Assembly: GCF_049065735.1 (NCBI RefSeq)
Contig: NZ_JBAKHD010000004.1
Location: 372,001 to 436,000 of the forward strand
Reading direction: 5' to 3'
Source of the DNA: Paramesorhizobium sp049065735
GTDB taxonomy: Bacteria; Pseudomonadota; Alphaproteobacteria; Rhizobiales; Rhizobiaceae
DNA: 64,000 bases
This document shows positions 23,890 through 32,539 of the stretch, piece after piece. The notes under the pieces were generated by a model. It was not told the DNA's origin and did no database searches. It saw only the letters and a list, made by a program, of their open reading frames with translations. How positions within the stretch are numbered: the stretch's first letter is position 1; each line of letters starts with the position of its first letter. A program made the position numbers and the translations under genes.

Positions 23890-23902
23890 CGGATGAATTG
23901 CT

Positions 23903-24283
23903 TCAAGCCGCGCTGCGTGCCTGTTCCAGCCGCTCCGGCGAGGCGGGTTTCAGCTCCACCGATTCGCCGCAGCCGCAGGCCGACGTCTGATTCGGGTTGT
24001 GGAAAATAAAGCCGGTGCGAAGCGTCGTCACCTCGAAATCCATCTGGGTCCCCAGGAGGAAAAGCACAGCCTCCGGCGCGATGAAAACCCGCGCGCCGCC
24101 CTTTTCGACAACATCATCCTTCGGATTGGGCTCGCTCACCAGGTCGATCGTATATTCCATGCCCGCGCAGCCGCCCTTCTTGACGCCAACACGGATTCCC
24201 TCTGCCCCCTCGCGGCCCTCCACGATCTCGCGCACGCGGGCAGCGGCGGCATCGGAAATGGTCATGACTGCAAAACGGCCCAT
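23903..24283 (-). CDS. A-type iron-sulfur cluster carrier (HesB/IscA/SufA family)
   Basis: This 126-residue protein has the three conserved cysteines: Cys39 in KKGGCAGMEY, and Cys103 and Cys105 in SACGCGES. The order matches SufA/ErpA-type carriers that receive a cluster from the Suf scaffold and deliver it to target enzymes. In Brucella relatives a gene like this closes the suf operon; here no other suf gene is in the window, and the upstream gene is divergent. It has its own promoter in the 132-base gap. Confidence 0.88.
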   Translation of the reverse strand: MGRFAVMTISDAAAARVREIVEGREGAEGIRVGVKKGGCAGMEYTIDLVSEPNPKDDVVEKGGARVFIAPEAVLFLLGTQMDFEVTTLRTGFIFHNPNQTSACGCGESVELKPASPERLEQARSAA

Positions 24284-24415
24284 ATCTGCCTCGCTTCTTG
24301 AACGCCTCTAGCGTGTGACCCGTTAGAAAAGGTCACCGCTTCGCCTTGAATTATAGGTAGTGTTGTACCACCATCATCGCAATAGACCAACCATGCCTGT
24401 CTTGGGAGGGCAGAG

Positions 24416-24940
24416 ATGACACCACACAATACCGTCATTTCACTGAAATCACTGGCTTGCTGCGCGGCGCTTCTATTCACCGCCCTGCCCGCTCAGGCAC
24501 AGGAGGAGGAGGCCGGCCCGCTTGCCGGCTACATGGACGACCGCAGCTCGCCGGAGGCGTTGATCCGCTCCTATTACAACGCCGTCAACCGCAAGGAATA
24601 TGCACGGGCCTACAGCTATTATTCCGAAGAAGGGCGCGAGCCTGATTTCGCCACCTATGCCAAGGGCTATGAGAACACGAAATCCGTGACCGTCGCGCTC
24701 GGGAAGACGCAACCAGACGGCGCCGCCGGTTCGATCTATTGGAGCCTGCCGCTGGCGATCAAATCGGTCTTAACTGATGGCAAGGAGCAGGTGTTCACCG
24801 GCTGCTATACGCTGCGGCTCGCAAGCCCCGCCAATCAGGCAATGCCGCCCTACCAGCCGATGAGCATCATGACCGGCTCCCTCACCCCATCGGAAAAATC
24901 GCTTGAGGAAAGCGTGCCGGAACAGTGCGAGACGCCGTAA
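24416..24940 (+). CDS. Exported hypothetical protein
   Basis: This 174-residue protein has an N-terminal signal peptide (SLACCAALLFTALPAQAQ, cut after AQA). The mature part includes PEALIRSYYNAVNRKEYARA and SYYSEEGREPDF, resembling the helical start of SnoaL/NTF2-like domains, and later SIYWSLPLAIKSV and GCYTLRLA. Two cysteines in the mature part (GCYT and EQCETP) may pair. It is likely periplasmic. I recognise no specific family and assign no function. It is divergent from the Fe-S carrier gene. Confidence 0.65.
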   Translation: MTPHNTVISLKSLACCAALLFTALPAQAQEEEAGPLAGYMDDRSSPEALIRSYYNAVNRKEYARAYSYYSEEGREPDFATYAKGYENTKSVTVALGKTQPDGAAGSIYWSLPLAIKSVLTDGKEQVFTGCYTLRLASPANQAMPPYQPMSIMTGSLTPSEKSLEESVPEQCETP

Positions 24941-25207
24941 CGGGCCTCTCGCTTCGGCAGATCAAGCATCATTTCGCTTGGCATATGGCGGGACCGGGAC
25001 ATCCGCTTCCGCCCGTCCTGCCATATCCGGGGGCCAATGATCGCCTAAACTGATTATTCAATTTTATTACTTATTTTTTACTTGAAAATTTAAAATTTGA
25101 AGCGAATTTTCTACTTGTTTTCTCTGTCTTTTATTTGTATTTTGCCATCAATATTCGCGTGACCTAAAACTATGCATGTCAGTGTGACGTCAATGGAGAT
25201 GACGCAC

Positions 25208-25807
25208 ATGACATTCAGAGCAGCACTGGCGGGGGTTTTTCTTTTGATCGGCATGGGGGCTGCCCAGGCGGCACAGACTGTTTCACCCTGGATGAACGTC
25301 GGCGAGCGCACGACCCAGCCGATCGGGCACTATGAATTCTGTCAGCGTTATACCGATGAGTGCAGCATCGTCAGCAAGGCGGACAAGTCCGTCACGCTGA
25401 CCAAGGAGCTGTGGGGCAAGGTCATCGAGATCAACAATCAGGTCAACAGCCAGATCGAGGCGCGCACGGACATGGAGATGTGGGGCAAGCCCGAAGTCTG
25501 GTCTTATCCCACGCAATATGGCGATTGCGAGGATTACGCCCTGTTGAAGCGCAAGCGCCTCGCCGAAGCCGGCGTTCCCATCAGCGATTTGCTGATTACC
25601 GTCGTGCGCCAGACGAATGGCGACGGCCACGCCGTACTGACCATGCGGACCGACCGGGGCGATTTCATCCTGGACAATCTGGAGCCGCGCGTCCTCGTCT
25701 GGAACCAGACGGAGTATCAATATCTCAAGCGTCAATCGACCCGCCACACCGGCGTGTGGGTTTCGATCGACGACGACCGCCAGATCCTGGTCGGCAGCAT
25801 TCAGTAG
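25208..25807 (+). CDS. Transglutaminase-like cysteine protease (BTLCP/LapG-like)
   Basis: This 199-residue exported protein has a signal peptide (MTFRAALAGVFLLIGMGAAQ, cut after AQA). The catalytic triad is visible: Cys107 in GDCEDYALLKR, His141 in GDGHAVLTM, and Asp156 in ILDNLEP. LapG, the best-known member, cuts surface adhesins to release biofilm cells when LapD/c-di-GMP is low. No lapD or adhesin gene is nearby, though the diguanylate cyclase pleD lies about 32 kb away. ATG 25208 has GGAG upstream; ATG 25172 and others in frame are less likely. An AT-rich upstream region (25040-25150) suggests a strong promoter. Confidence 0.85.
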   Translation: MTFRAALAGVFLLIGMGAAQAAQTVSPWMNVGERTTQPIGHYEFCQRYTDECSIVSKADKSVTLTKELWGKVIEINNQVNSQIEARTDMEMWGKPEVWSYPTQYGDCEDYALLKRKRLAEAGVPISDLLITVVRQTNGDGHAVLTMRTDRGDFILDNLEPRVLVWNQTEYQYLKRQSTRHTGVWVSIDDDRQILVGSIQ

Positions 25808-25816
25808 TTTACGTGA

Positions 25817-25955
25817 GGTTCGGGAGAAAGCACTTCGCATCCTTCCGAACCTATCAGGAATAAGGCGCAAGCCTTATGCGGCAACCCGGTCGTGTCCCCC
25901 ACCCGTCCCCAATGACCGGGTTCAGGAGCCGGCCCCTCCCCAGGGGTCGGCTCCT
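25817..25955. ncRNA. Run of four hairpins between convergent genes, candidate structured RNA
   Basis: Stems: AGGTTCGG (25817-25824)/CCGAACCT (25846-25853); ATAAGGC-GCAA-GCCTTAT (25860-25877); AACCCGGTC (25883-25891)/GACCGGGTT (25914-25922); and AGGAGCCGGCCCCT (25924-25937)/AGGGGTCGGCTCCT (25942-25955). Four perfect or nearly perfect stems within 140 bases exceeds what one bidirectional terminator needs, and there is no T-tract at either end. It may be a small RNA or a long 3' UTR of the protease gene. I do not recognise a known RNA family. Confidence 0.4.
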
Positions 25956-25975
25956 ACGTTTCTGGGCCGGCCGTC

Positions 25976-26353
25976 CTACAGGCGCCCTGTAACGCTTAAC
26001 AGCGCTTTTTCCAAATCTGCGGCGATGAACGGCTTTGTCAGGATCGGCGTTCCGGCGTAGTTGGAGTCCAGCCCGCCGGGACCGTAGCCGGATGCGAAAA
26101 TCACCGGGATGCCGCGCTCCATAAGCACATCGGCGATGGGGTAGCTGGGCTCGCCATCGAGATTAACGTCGAGGATAGCCACGTCGAACGAACCATTCCG
26201 GGCCAGTTCGAGGGCCGGCTTGAGGCGGGAGGCCATCGCAGCCACCTCATGACCCATATCCACGAGATTGTCCTCGATCAACATGCCGACTAGGGCTTCA
26301 TCCTCGACGATAAGGACTCGAAGCGGTTTAAATTCGGGAACTGAACCGTTCAA
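25976..26353 (-). CDS. Single-domain response regulator
   Basis: This 125-residue receiver domain has the acidic pocket VEDE (residues 16-19), the phosphoacceptor Asp62 in VAILDVNLDG, and the conserved Lys in PILTKPF. There is no output domain. It lies 9 bases after the HWE kinase stop on the same strand, so it is the likely partner. Single-domain regulators of HWE kinases in alphaproteobacteria often tune the general stress response by acting as phosphate sinks. Confidence 0.9.
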   Translation of the reverse strand: MNGSVPEFKPLRVLIVEDEALVGMLIEDNLVDMGHEVAAMASRLKPALELARNGSFDVAILDVNLDGEPSYPIADVLMERGIPVIFASGYGPGGLDSNYAGTPILTKPFIAADLEKALLSVTGRL

Positions 26354-26362
26354 GACACCCTC

Positions 26363-28897
26363 TCAATTAACAGCAATTTGAATGTCGCATACAACGCCGC
26401 TGGGAAAAAAGGACAGCTCGACCTCAGCGCCCAGTTCCCTGACCAGCGCCTGCTCGAGAAGGCGCGTCCCGAACCCTTTTACCTCCGGTTCCTTCACTGC
26501 AGGCCCGCCCTCTTCAGACCAAAGAAGCCGCAGGCGCGGCTCGCCATGCGAGCGCATAATTTCCCAGCGTATATCGACACGTCCGGCGTCGTTGCAGAGC
26601 GCCCCATATTTCGCTGCATTGGTGGCAAGCTCATGAAAAGCCAGCGACAGGGAAAGCGCTATCTTCGGGCGCAAGCGAACCACGGGGCCAGACATGCCGA
26701 TGCGACTCATGGGGTCGGCGCACATCGGCGTGACCGCCTCTTCCACCAGTTCGCGAAGCTCCACATCCCCCCAGTGTTCCCGGGTGAGCACATCATGGGC
26801 GCGGGAAAGCGCGATGAGCCTGCTTTCAAAACGATGATAGGCGGAACCGCGATTGTCGCCGCGAAATGTTTGCGCGGCAAGCGATTGGACGGTCGCCAGC
26901 GTGTTCTTCACCCTATGGTTCAGTTCGTTGATGAGGAGCTGGCGGCGTTCTTCCTGACGGCGTCGCTCGGTGATATCGCGCGATATGCCGGAGGCTCCGA
27001 CGATATGGCCCCATGCGTTTTTCAGAGGGGACACTGTCAGAGACACGTCGACAAGCGTTCCATCCTTTCGCTTGCGCACGGTCTCGTAATGGCTGACATG
27101 CTCGCCACGCCGGATTTTACCAAGGATGATGGTCTCTTCATCGGGACGGTCAGGTGCCACCAACATGGTGATGGACTGGCCGACCGCTTCGCTCGCCTCG
27201 TATCCGTAGAGCCGTTCCGCGCCCTTGTTCCAGCTCTGGATGATGCCTTGTGTATCCTTGCTCAAAATCGCGTCGTCCGAAAACTCCACGATCAAAGCCA
27301 GACGTTGGGCATATTCTTCCGCCTTTTTCCGCTCGGAGATATCGACCAGCATGTTGATCGCTCCGACCAGCTTGCCGTCGGCATCGCGCAGCGGAGTGGG
27401 ATAGGGAATAAAGGGAATACGTGTGCCATCGGGCCGTTCGGCGATTGCCTCGACGCCTCGGACCCGCCGCCCCTCCTTCAACGCAACCGCCATCGGGCAT
27501 TCGTCATGGGGAAGCGGCGTCCCATCCGGGTTGTAGAGACGCCAGGTCACGCACCATTTTTCACCCGGCGGCGGCGTCCGGCCTGCCATCTCCACGGCAG
27601 CTTTATTGTAGAAGGTTATGACACCGTCCGCATCCGTCGTATAGACCGCCGCGGGCAATGCTTCCAGCAAATCGCGCATTTGCTGCTCGCTTGCCCGCAG
27701 CTTGTCCTCGGTAAGCTTCGCCTCGGTCACGTCCTGAATGACACGGACGCCATAGCGGAAGTTACCTTCGCGATCGCGCACGGACGAGCTATGAACATCG
27801 AGATAGATAGACTTGCCGTCCGGCCTGATTGCCTTTTTGCGGATCGAATATCCGTTGATCTCGCCCGCGACCTGTTTTGCGTAACAATCGGCGTCCCGCT
27901 CCCGATCCGCCTGACCGGTATAGTCCAGGAAGTTCATCGCCAGCAGCTCTTCCCGCGTGCGCCCCAATATCTGGCAGATCGCGTCATTGGCACGCAGGAT
28001 ATTCCCTTCGGCCCCAACTTCGGTGATTCCCACCGTCGCGGCCTCATAGGTCGCGGCCAGCCGCTCGTCGCTCTCGTGCCGCGCACTCTCCGCCTCGTAA
28101 ATGGCGGTGACATCGGTTGTGAAACACCGGGTGCTCCTGAACCTGTCCCCCTCGAAGCGACCGTTCGAGGTGATCAGGACATATTTGATGCTTCCGTCCT
28201 TCGCCCGCAGCCGGGCTGGGTAGCGCGTGAGCTCCTGACCGCTGGTGAGCCGTTTCAGAATATCTTGAATCGTCTCCGCGTCCGCGTGAAAGTCCGCGAT
28301 CGGCCGGCCTACATATTCCTCAGGCGAATATCCCAAAAGGTCGAGTTCAGCCTTGTTGGCGCGCTGAATGATCCCGTCTTTGCTGACGATGTGAAGCCCG
28401 ATCGCAGCGTTCTCGAAAAAATCCTCGAGATCTTCGGCGCTGCGGTGAAGCTCAGCCTCGATTCGCTTGCGGGCGGAAATATCCTGAAAGCAGTTGACTG
28501 CGCCCTGGATTTCACCGCGCTGCCCCCTGAGGGGCCGGATATTCACGAGCGCCCAGATGCGCGAACCATCCGGCCTCTCTATCATGACCTCTGCGTTGCG
28601 CGTCTCGATGCCGGCTTGGACTGCGCTCGCCATGGGACACTCCTCATGAAGAAGCATTGTCCCGTCGGGCAAGAAAAGCCGGTGCGAACCGCAAAAACGC
28701 TCGCGAGGGCCGTTCAGTGACGGCTCCCGGCCCCAGGCTTCGGCAGCCTCCGCATTGTACCTGACAACCCAGCCCTCATGATCGCAGATATAGACCGCGC
28801 CGGGCATTGCGTCCAAGACGCTCGGCGCGGCCGCTAGCAGCGCTTCATATTCCGACAAACCCGGTAAGGCCGCCGGAAAACTTTCAACATTTGACAT
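26363..28897 (-). CDS. HWE-family sensor histidine kinase with five PAS domains
   Basis: This 844-residue protein has no membrane segment. PAS domains start near residues 17, 156, 277, 405 and 528, many followed by a PAC segment (e.g. IQGAVNCFQDISARKR, KLVGAINMLVDISERKKAE). The kinase domain begins near 650: phosphoacceptor His661 in INELNHRVKNTLATVQSLAA, then FHELATNAAKYGAL as the N-box, with the short ATPase region typical of HWE/HisKA_2 kinases. No LOV cysteine motif is seen. ATG 28897 is preferred over codon 29002 because the latter lies upstream of an apparent EcfG promoter. It forms an operon with the receiver gene. Confidence 0.9.
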   Translation of the reverse strand: MSNVESFPAALPGLSEYEALLAAAPSVLDAMPGAVYICDHEGWVVRYNAEAAEAWGREPSLNGPRERFCGSHRLFLPDGTMLLHEECPMASAVQAGIETRNAEVMIERPDGSRIWALVNIRPLRGQRGEIQGAVNCFQDISARKRIEAELHRSAEDLEDFFENAAIGLHIVSKDGIIQRANKAELDLLGYSPEEYVGRPIADFHADAETIQDILKRLTSGQELTRYPARLRAKDGSIKYVLITSNGRFEGDRFRSTRCFTTDVTAIYEAESARHESDERLAATYEAATVGITEVGAEGNILRANDAICQILGRTREELLAMNFLDYTGQADRERDADCYAKQVAGEINGYSIRKKAIRPDGKSIYLDVHSSSVRDREGNFRYGVRVIQDVTEAKLTEDKLRASEQQMRDLLEALPAAVYTTDADGVITFYNKAAVEMAGRTPPPGEKWCVTWRLYNPDGTPLPHDECPMAVALKEGRRVRGVEAIAERPDGTRIPFIPYPTPLRDADGKLVGAINMLVDISERKKAEEYAQRLALIVEFSDDAILSKDTQGIIQSWNKGAERLYGYEASEAVGQSITMLVAPDRPDEETIILGKIRRGEHVSHYETVRKRKDGTLVDVSLTVSPLKNAWGHIVGASGISRDITERRRQEERRQLLINELNHRVKNTLATVQSLAAQTFRGDNRGSAYHRFESRLIALSRAHDVLTREHWGDVELRELVEEAVTPMCADPMSRIGMSGPVVRLRPKIALSLSLAFHELATNAAKYGALCNDAGRVDIRWEIMRSHGEPRLRLLWSEEGGPAVKEPEVKGFGTRLLEQALVRELGAEVELSFFPSGVVCDIQIAVN

Positions 28898-28941
28898 TGG
28901 CTGGTGCCACCCTTTGTGCAGGCCGCGTTTGAACCATTCAT

Positions 28942-28966
28942 AACGGACGATTATATAAACGGTTCC
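28942..28966 (-). promoter_or_regulatory. EcfG-type (general stress sigma factor) promoter of the HWE kinase
   Basis: On the minus strand GGAAC (28966-28962), 16 bases, then CGTT (28945-28942) matches the alphaproteobacterial EcfG consensus GGAAC-N16/17-CGTT. It ends 45 bases before the kinase ATG at 28897. Confidence 0.65.
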
Positions 28967-29080
28967 ACCAGCTTTTTCTTCTTTTTCAGAAGAAACAATC
29001 AAATATCTGAAGGCAGCCGTGAAAAGGCAATGCTTTCGCGGCGCCCGATCAGTGCCGCCCTCGTAGAATACGCTTTAAAA

Positions 29081-29293
29081 TCAATCCTTCGCCCGATATT
29101 CCTCCGGGATGACGAACACTTCGTCCGCACGGCCATAGCCGCCATCGGGCACTTCCTCGATCAGAACCATGGTGTGCGGGCGGGCTGCTTCGCTGAAGAA
29201 GCCGACCACCAGTTCGGTCGTCTTGTGGATCAGCTCTTCCTTCTGCGCCTTCGAAAGCGCGGCCTGCGGCAGTTTATAGTTGACGAAAGGCAT
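29081..29293 (-). CDS. 4-oxalocrotonate tautomerase family protein
   Basis: This 70-residue protein starts MPFVNYKLPQAALSKAQKEE; the Pro after the initiator Met is the catalytic base of the family. EEVPDGGYGRADEVF follows. It would interconvert keto and enol forms of a small substrate. It lies 25 bases after an SDR gene on the same strand, and both are divergent from a LysR gene, suggesting a small oxidation/isomerisation unit under LysR control. Confidence 0.87.
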   Translation of the reverse strand: MPFVNYKLPQAALSKAQKEELIHKTTELVVGFFSEAARPHTMVLIEEVPDGGYGRADEVFVIPEEYRAKD

Positions 29294-29317
29294 TTCTGTA
29301 CTCCTTGTTTGAACGAA

Positions 29318-30055
29318 TTAGATCATGCCGCCATTGACGCGGATGGTCTGGCCATTGACCCAGCGGCCATCGGGACCCGCCAGGAAAGCGACGGCGTCGG
29401 CGATATCGTCGGGCTGGCCCAGGCGTCCGAGCGGGATCGACCGCGTGATATTCGCCACCAGTTCCTCGGACTTGCCGTGCATGAAGAGTTCAGTCGCGAC
29501 CGGACCGGGCGCGATGACATTCGCGGTGATTCCGCGCGAGCCTAGCTCCTTTGAGAGAATATGCGTCATCGCCTCGACGGCAGCCTTCGTCGCGGCATAG
29601 AGGCCGTATCCGGGCGGATAGGAGCCGACAACGCTCGTGGAGAGAGTGATGATGCGTCCGCCGTCGCGCAGCCGTTTCGCGCCCTCGCGCATGCCATAGA
29701 AGACCCCGCCCAGATTGACGGCGATATGGTCGTTGAAATCCGCGTCGGTGGCATTGGCCAGCGGCGAGAGCCGCATCATGCCCGCATTGTTGACGAGGAT
29801 ATCGATCGGGCCGAACGCAGCTTCCGCAGCTTCGAACAAGGCCGTCACCGCGGACGAGTCGCCCACATCCGCCTGCACCGCGACGGCCTTGCCGCCGACC
29901 TTCTCGATTTCCTTGACCACGCCGCGCGCCGCCGCTTCGCCCCGCGCATAATTCACCACCACGGCCGCGCCTTCACTCGCCAGCCGAAGCGCTATGGCCG
30001 CGCCGATGCCCTTGCTCGCGCCCGTGACGATTGCCGTTTTGTCTTTGAGTTTCAT
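29318..30055 (-). CDS. SDR-family oxidoreductase (3-ketoacyl reductase/glucose dehydrogenase-like)
   Basis: This 245-residue classical SDR begins MKLKDKTAIVTGASKGIGAA and contains NNAGMMRLSP, a Ser in ITLSTSVVGSYPPGYGLY, the active-site YAATKAAVE, and the C-terminal NGQTIRVNGGM of FabG-like enzymes. ATG 30055 has TGGAGG upstream; longer in-frame starts would run into the divergent promoter. It is paired with a tautomerase gene and faces a LysR regulator, its likely controller. The substrate is unknown. Confidence 0.9.
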   Translation of the reverse strand: MKLKDKTAIVTGASKGIGAAIALRLASEGAAVVVNYARGEAAARGVVKEIEKVGGKAVAVQADVGDSSAVTALFEAAEAAFGPIDILVNNAGMMRLSPLANATDADFNDHIAVNLGGVFYGMREGAKRLRDGGRIITLSTSVVGSYPPGYGLYAATKAAVEAMTHILSKELGSRGITANVIAPGPVATELFMHGKSEELVANITRSIPLGRLGQPDDIADAVAFLAGPDGRWVNGQTIRVNGGMI

Positions 30056-30149
30056 GTCAACCTCCATTGGTTGACCGGAAAATAGATTGCGAGGGCGGCG
30101 GGATAATCTCCCTTTCGCGGGTAAGAAAATTCGGCTAGTCCGAACAATC

Positions 30150-31043
30150 ATGGACCGTCTCGATGCAATGCGCCTCTTTGTCCGGGTCATCGACCGCCGC
30201 AGCTTCACGGCGGCGGCGGCTGATCTCCGCATTCCCCGCTCGACGGCAACCGAGGCCATGCGGCGGCTGGAGAGCGATCTGGGGAGCCGGCTGCTTCAGC
30301 GCACCACACGCCATGTCGCGCCGACGCCCGACGGCGAGGCCTATTACCAGCGCTGCCTGTCGATCCTCGCCGATATTGACGAGGCGGAGAGCGCGCTGCG
30401 CGGCGGCGTGCCGGCAGGAATGCTGCGCATCGACGCGCATGGCGTTCTGACCCGCTCCTTCCTGCTGCCGCGCCTGCCGGAATTCCTCGACGCCTATCCG
30501 CAGATCGTCCTGCATATCGGTCAGGGCGACCGGCTGGTCGATATGGTGCGCGAAGGCATCGATTGCGTCATCCGCGCGGGCGAGCCAGACGATAGCGGCA
30601 TGATCATGCGCAAGCTTCCGTCCATCCCGGAAATGACCTGCGCCAGCCCGGAATATCTGAAACGGAACGGCGTTCCGGCTACACCAGACGATCTCGACGG
30701 CCACCAGATGATCGGCTTCGTCTCTTCACGCACGGGGCGGGTCATGCCGCTGGAGTTCGAGACCGCCGAAGGGGTGCGGGAGGTGACGCTCCCCTGCCGC
30801 CTCACCGCCAACGAAGCCGAAACCATCCATCATCTGGCGCGAATGGGCTATGGCATCATCCAGGCGCCGCGCTATCGTTTTCGCGAGGATATCTCGCGGG
30901 GTACCCTTGTCGAAGTGCTCCCTGATTTTCCGCCCCCGCTCCTGCCGCTTGCAGCGTTTTATCCGCAGAACCGGCAATTATCGCCGCGCGTGCGGGTGTT
31001 TCTGGATTGGGTGGTTGAAGTGTTCGAGAAGGCAAAGCTGTAA
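30150..31043 (+). CDS. LysR family transcriptional regulator
   Basis: This 297-residue regulator begins MDRLDAMRLFVRVIDRRSFT with the winged helix AAAADLRIPRSTATEAMRRLE and RLLQRTTRHVAPTPDGEAYY, followed by a substrate-binding domain (LRIDAHGVLTRSFLLPRLPE). ATG 30150 is the typical start for this subgroup. The 94-base gap to the divergent SDR gene is the expected operator region, so it probably activates the SDR-tautomerase pair. Confidence 0.92.
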   Translation: MDRLDAMRLFVRVIDRRSFTAAAADLRIPRSTATEAMRRLESDLGSRLLQRTTRHVAPTPDGEAYYQRCLSILADIDEAESALRGGVPAGMLRIDAHGVLTRSFLLPRLPEFLDAYPQIVLHIGQGDRLVDMVREGIDCVIRAGEPDDSGMIMRKLPSIPEMTCASPEYLKRNGVPATPDDLDGHQMIGFVSSRTGRVMPLEFETAEGVREVTLPCRLTANEAETIHHLARMGYGIIQAPRYRFREDISRGTLVEVLPDFPPPLLPLAAFYPQNRQLSPRVRVFLDWVVEVFEKAKL

Positions 31044-31049
31044 GCGCGA

Positions 31050-31583
31050 CTATTCGCTTATAACTTCCAAACCGCGCATAAATCGCCGCCCATTCTCCAC
31101 ATAATGCCGCGCGGAGAGCTTCAACTGTTCGATGGCCTTTTCATCGAGCGTCCGCGCGACCCGCGCGGGCTGACCGATGATCAGCGAATTGTCAGGAAAT
31201 TCCTTGCCCTCGGTAACAAGCGCGCCTGCGCCGACCAGCGAATTCCGGCCGATCTTCGCGGCATTCAAAATGATCGCGCCGATACCAACAAGGCTGTTCT
31301 CGCCAATTGTGCAGCCATGCAGCATGGCGCGGTGGCCGATGGTGCAGCCCTCGCCTATGGTAAGCGGATAGCCCATATCGGTATGCATGACCACATGCTC
31401 TTGAATATTGGTGTCGCGACCGATGGTGATGAACTCATTGTCGCCGCGCAGCACGGCGCCGAACCATACGCCCGCGCCCTGGCCTATCCGCACCTTGCCG
31501 ATAAGCGTGGCACCGGGCGCGATCCAGTTCGTTGCACGATCCTGGAATTCCGGCTGATGGCCGTCGAGCGCATAGATGGGCAT
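31050..31583 (-). CDS. Gamma-carbonic-anhydrase-like hexapeptide protein
   Basis: This 177-residue left-handed beta-helix protein has hexapeptide turns (IAPGATLIGKVRIGQGAGVW, AIILNAAKIGRNSLVGAGAL). Metal-ligand histidines are visible in VVMHTDMGY, TIGHRAMLHGCTIG, in the pattern of gamma-carbonic anhydrase relatives (YrdA/PaaY/CaiE type). Many such proteins have weak or no hydratase activity. It is convergent with LysR, 6 bases from its end. Confidence 0.87.
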   Translation of the reverse strand: MPIYALDGHQPEFQDRATNWIAPGATLIGKVRIGQGAGVWFGAVLRGDNEFITIGRDTNIQEHVVMHTDMGYPLTIGEGCTIGHRAMLHGCTIGENSLVGIGAIILNAAKIGRNSLVGAGALVTEGKEFPDNSLIIGQPARVARTLDEKAIEQLKLSARHYVENGRRFMRGLEVISE

Positions 31584-31685
31584 AAGTTTCTCCTCGTGTT
31601 CCGCTCATGATGGCCGAGGGGCCGACCTTCCTGCAAGTTTCACGGCGTATTAACCATAAGGCCCAATAGTGGGCGCGGACAGGAT

Positions 31686-32450
31686 ATGGCGGTCAGGGCG
31701 GACCCGATGCAAAGCGCGGAAGAGACAGGATTCGTGGCGACGGAAAGCCGTCTCTTCACGCGCATCTTCTATGTTTTCCTCGGCCTTGCCGTGCTTTCCG
31801 CGGCGATCAATTTCGGCGGCCGCTATCTCGGCCCCCTTATCGCCATGGGCGGGCATACGGACGATACGACCATACGCGAGATCGTCATCGGCAACGACGT
31901 TTTGCGCCTTCCCTCGAACATGATCCGCTTTCCGGCGCAGCGGCGCGACGGCATTGCGGAGCGTGTCGATCTCTATCTCAAATGGCCTGATATGGCGGGC
32001 TATAGCACTGACACGCGCAACGATTTCAATTTTGCCACGGCGAAGCGGGAGTTGCTGTTCCTCTCCATCGAGAGCCGCACCATGTCGCGCGACATGTCCG
32101 GCCGCTATCAGCCGATCTATTCCACCTTGATCGAGCAGCCGGGAAAAGCCGGCCCGGCTGGGCTGACCGTCCACGCGCTTCGCGCCGATAGCGGCTATAC
32201 GGATGAGGAATTGGTGGTTGCTTCGGGCGAGAACGGCATGCCCGCTTTCGTCGCACGCTGCCTGAATGAGAGCGCCGCCAAGGGAACAGCCGCGCCCTGC
32301 GAACGCGACATCCATTTCGGCAAGGATCTGCAGCTCCTCTACCGCTTCCCGCGCGATCTCCTCAGCAACTGGCGCGCCCTTGACGACGCCGTCAGATCAT
32401 TCGCGGCGGGCCATCTCGCCGATGCCCCAACCGCTTCGGGTAAATCATGA
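31686..32450 (+). CDS. Conserved membrane-anchored hypothetical protein
   Basis: This 254-residue protein has one membrane segment near residues 27-48 (RIFYVFLGLAVLSAAINFGG). A large periplasmic part includes DVLRLPSNMIRFPAQRRDGI and ERVDLYLKWPDMAGYS, then a C-terminal region with two cysteines (ARCLNES, APCERD). Similar proteins are common in rhizobia with no assigned role. A start at 31707 (MQSAEETG) is a possible alternative to 31686. A GCATGATC repeat follows the gene. Confidence 0.6.
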   Translation: MAVRADPMQSAEETGFVATESRLFTRIFYVFLGLAVLSAAINFGGRYLGPLIAMGGHTDDTTIREIVIGNDVLRLPSNMIRFPAQRRDGIAERVDLYLKWPDMAGYSTDTRNDFNFATAKRELLFLSIESRTMSRDMSGRYQPIYSTLIEQPGKAGPAGLTVHALRADSGYTDEELVVASGENGMPAFVARCLNESAAKGTAAPCERDIHFGKDLQLLYRFPRDLLSNWRALDDAVRSFAAGHLADAPTASGKS

Positions 32451-32489
32451 TCCGGGCCCCACGGCCCACAGGTTCATGCAACTGCCCTA

Positions 32490-32533
32490 GCATGATCCCG
32501 AAAAGTTGCAGATTTTTTGGATAAGATCATGCG
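32490..32533. repeat. GCATGATC repeat, copy 4
   Basis: GCATGATCCCGAAAAGTTGC then AGATTTTTTGGATAAGATCATGCG. It is a complete copy with both arms, located just downstream of the DUF3126 stop and of the convergent gene at 31686. Confidence 0.85.
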
Positions 32534-32539
32534 CCTGCT

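Noticed and set aside
26378..28720. 780-codon open frame on the plus strand
   Set aside because: It is antisense to the HWE kinase, whose PAS and kinase motifs are unmistakable. The long opposite frame is a product of GC-rich codon use.
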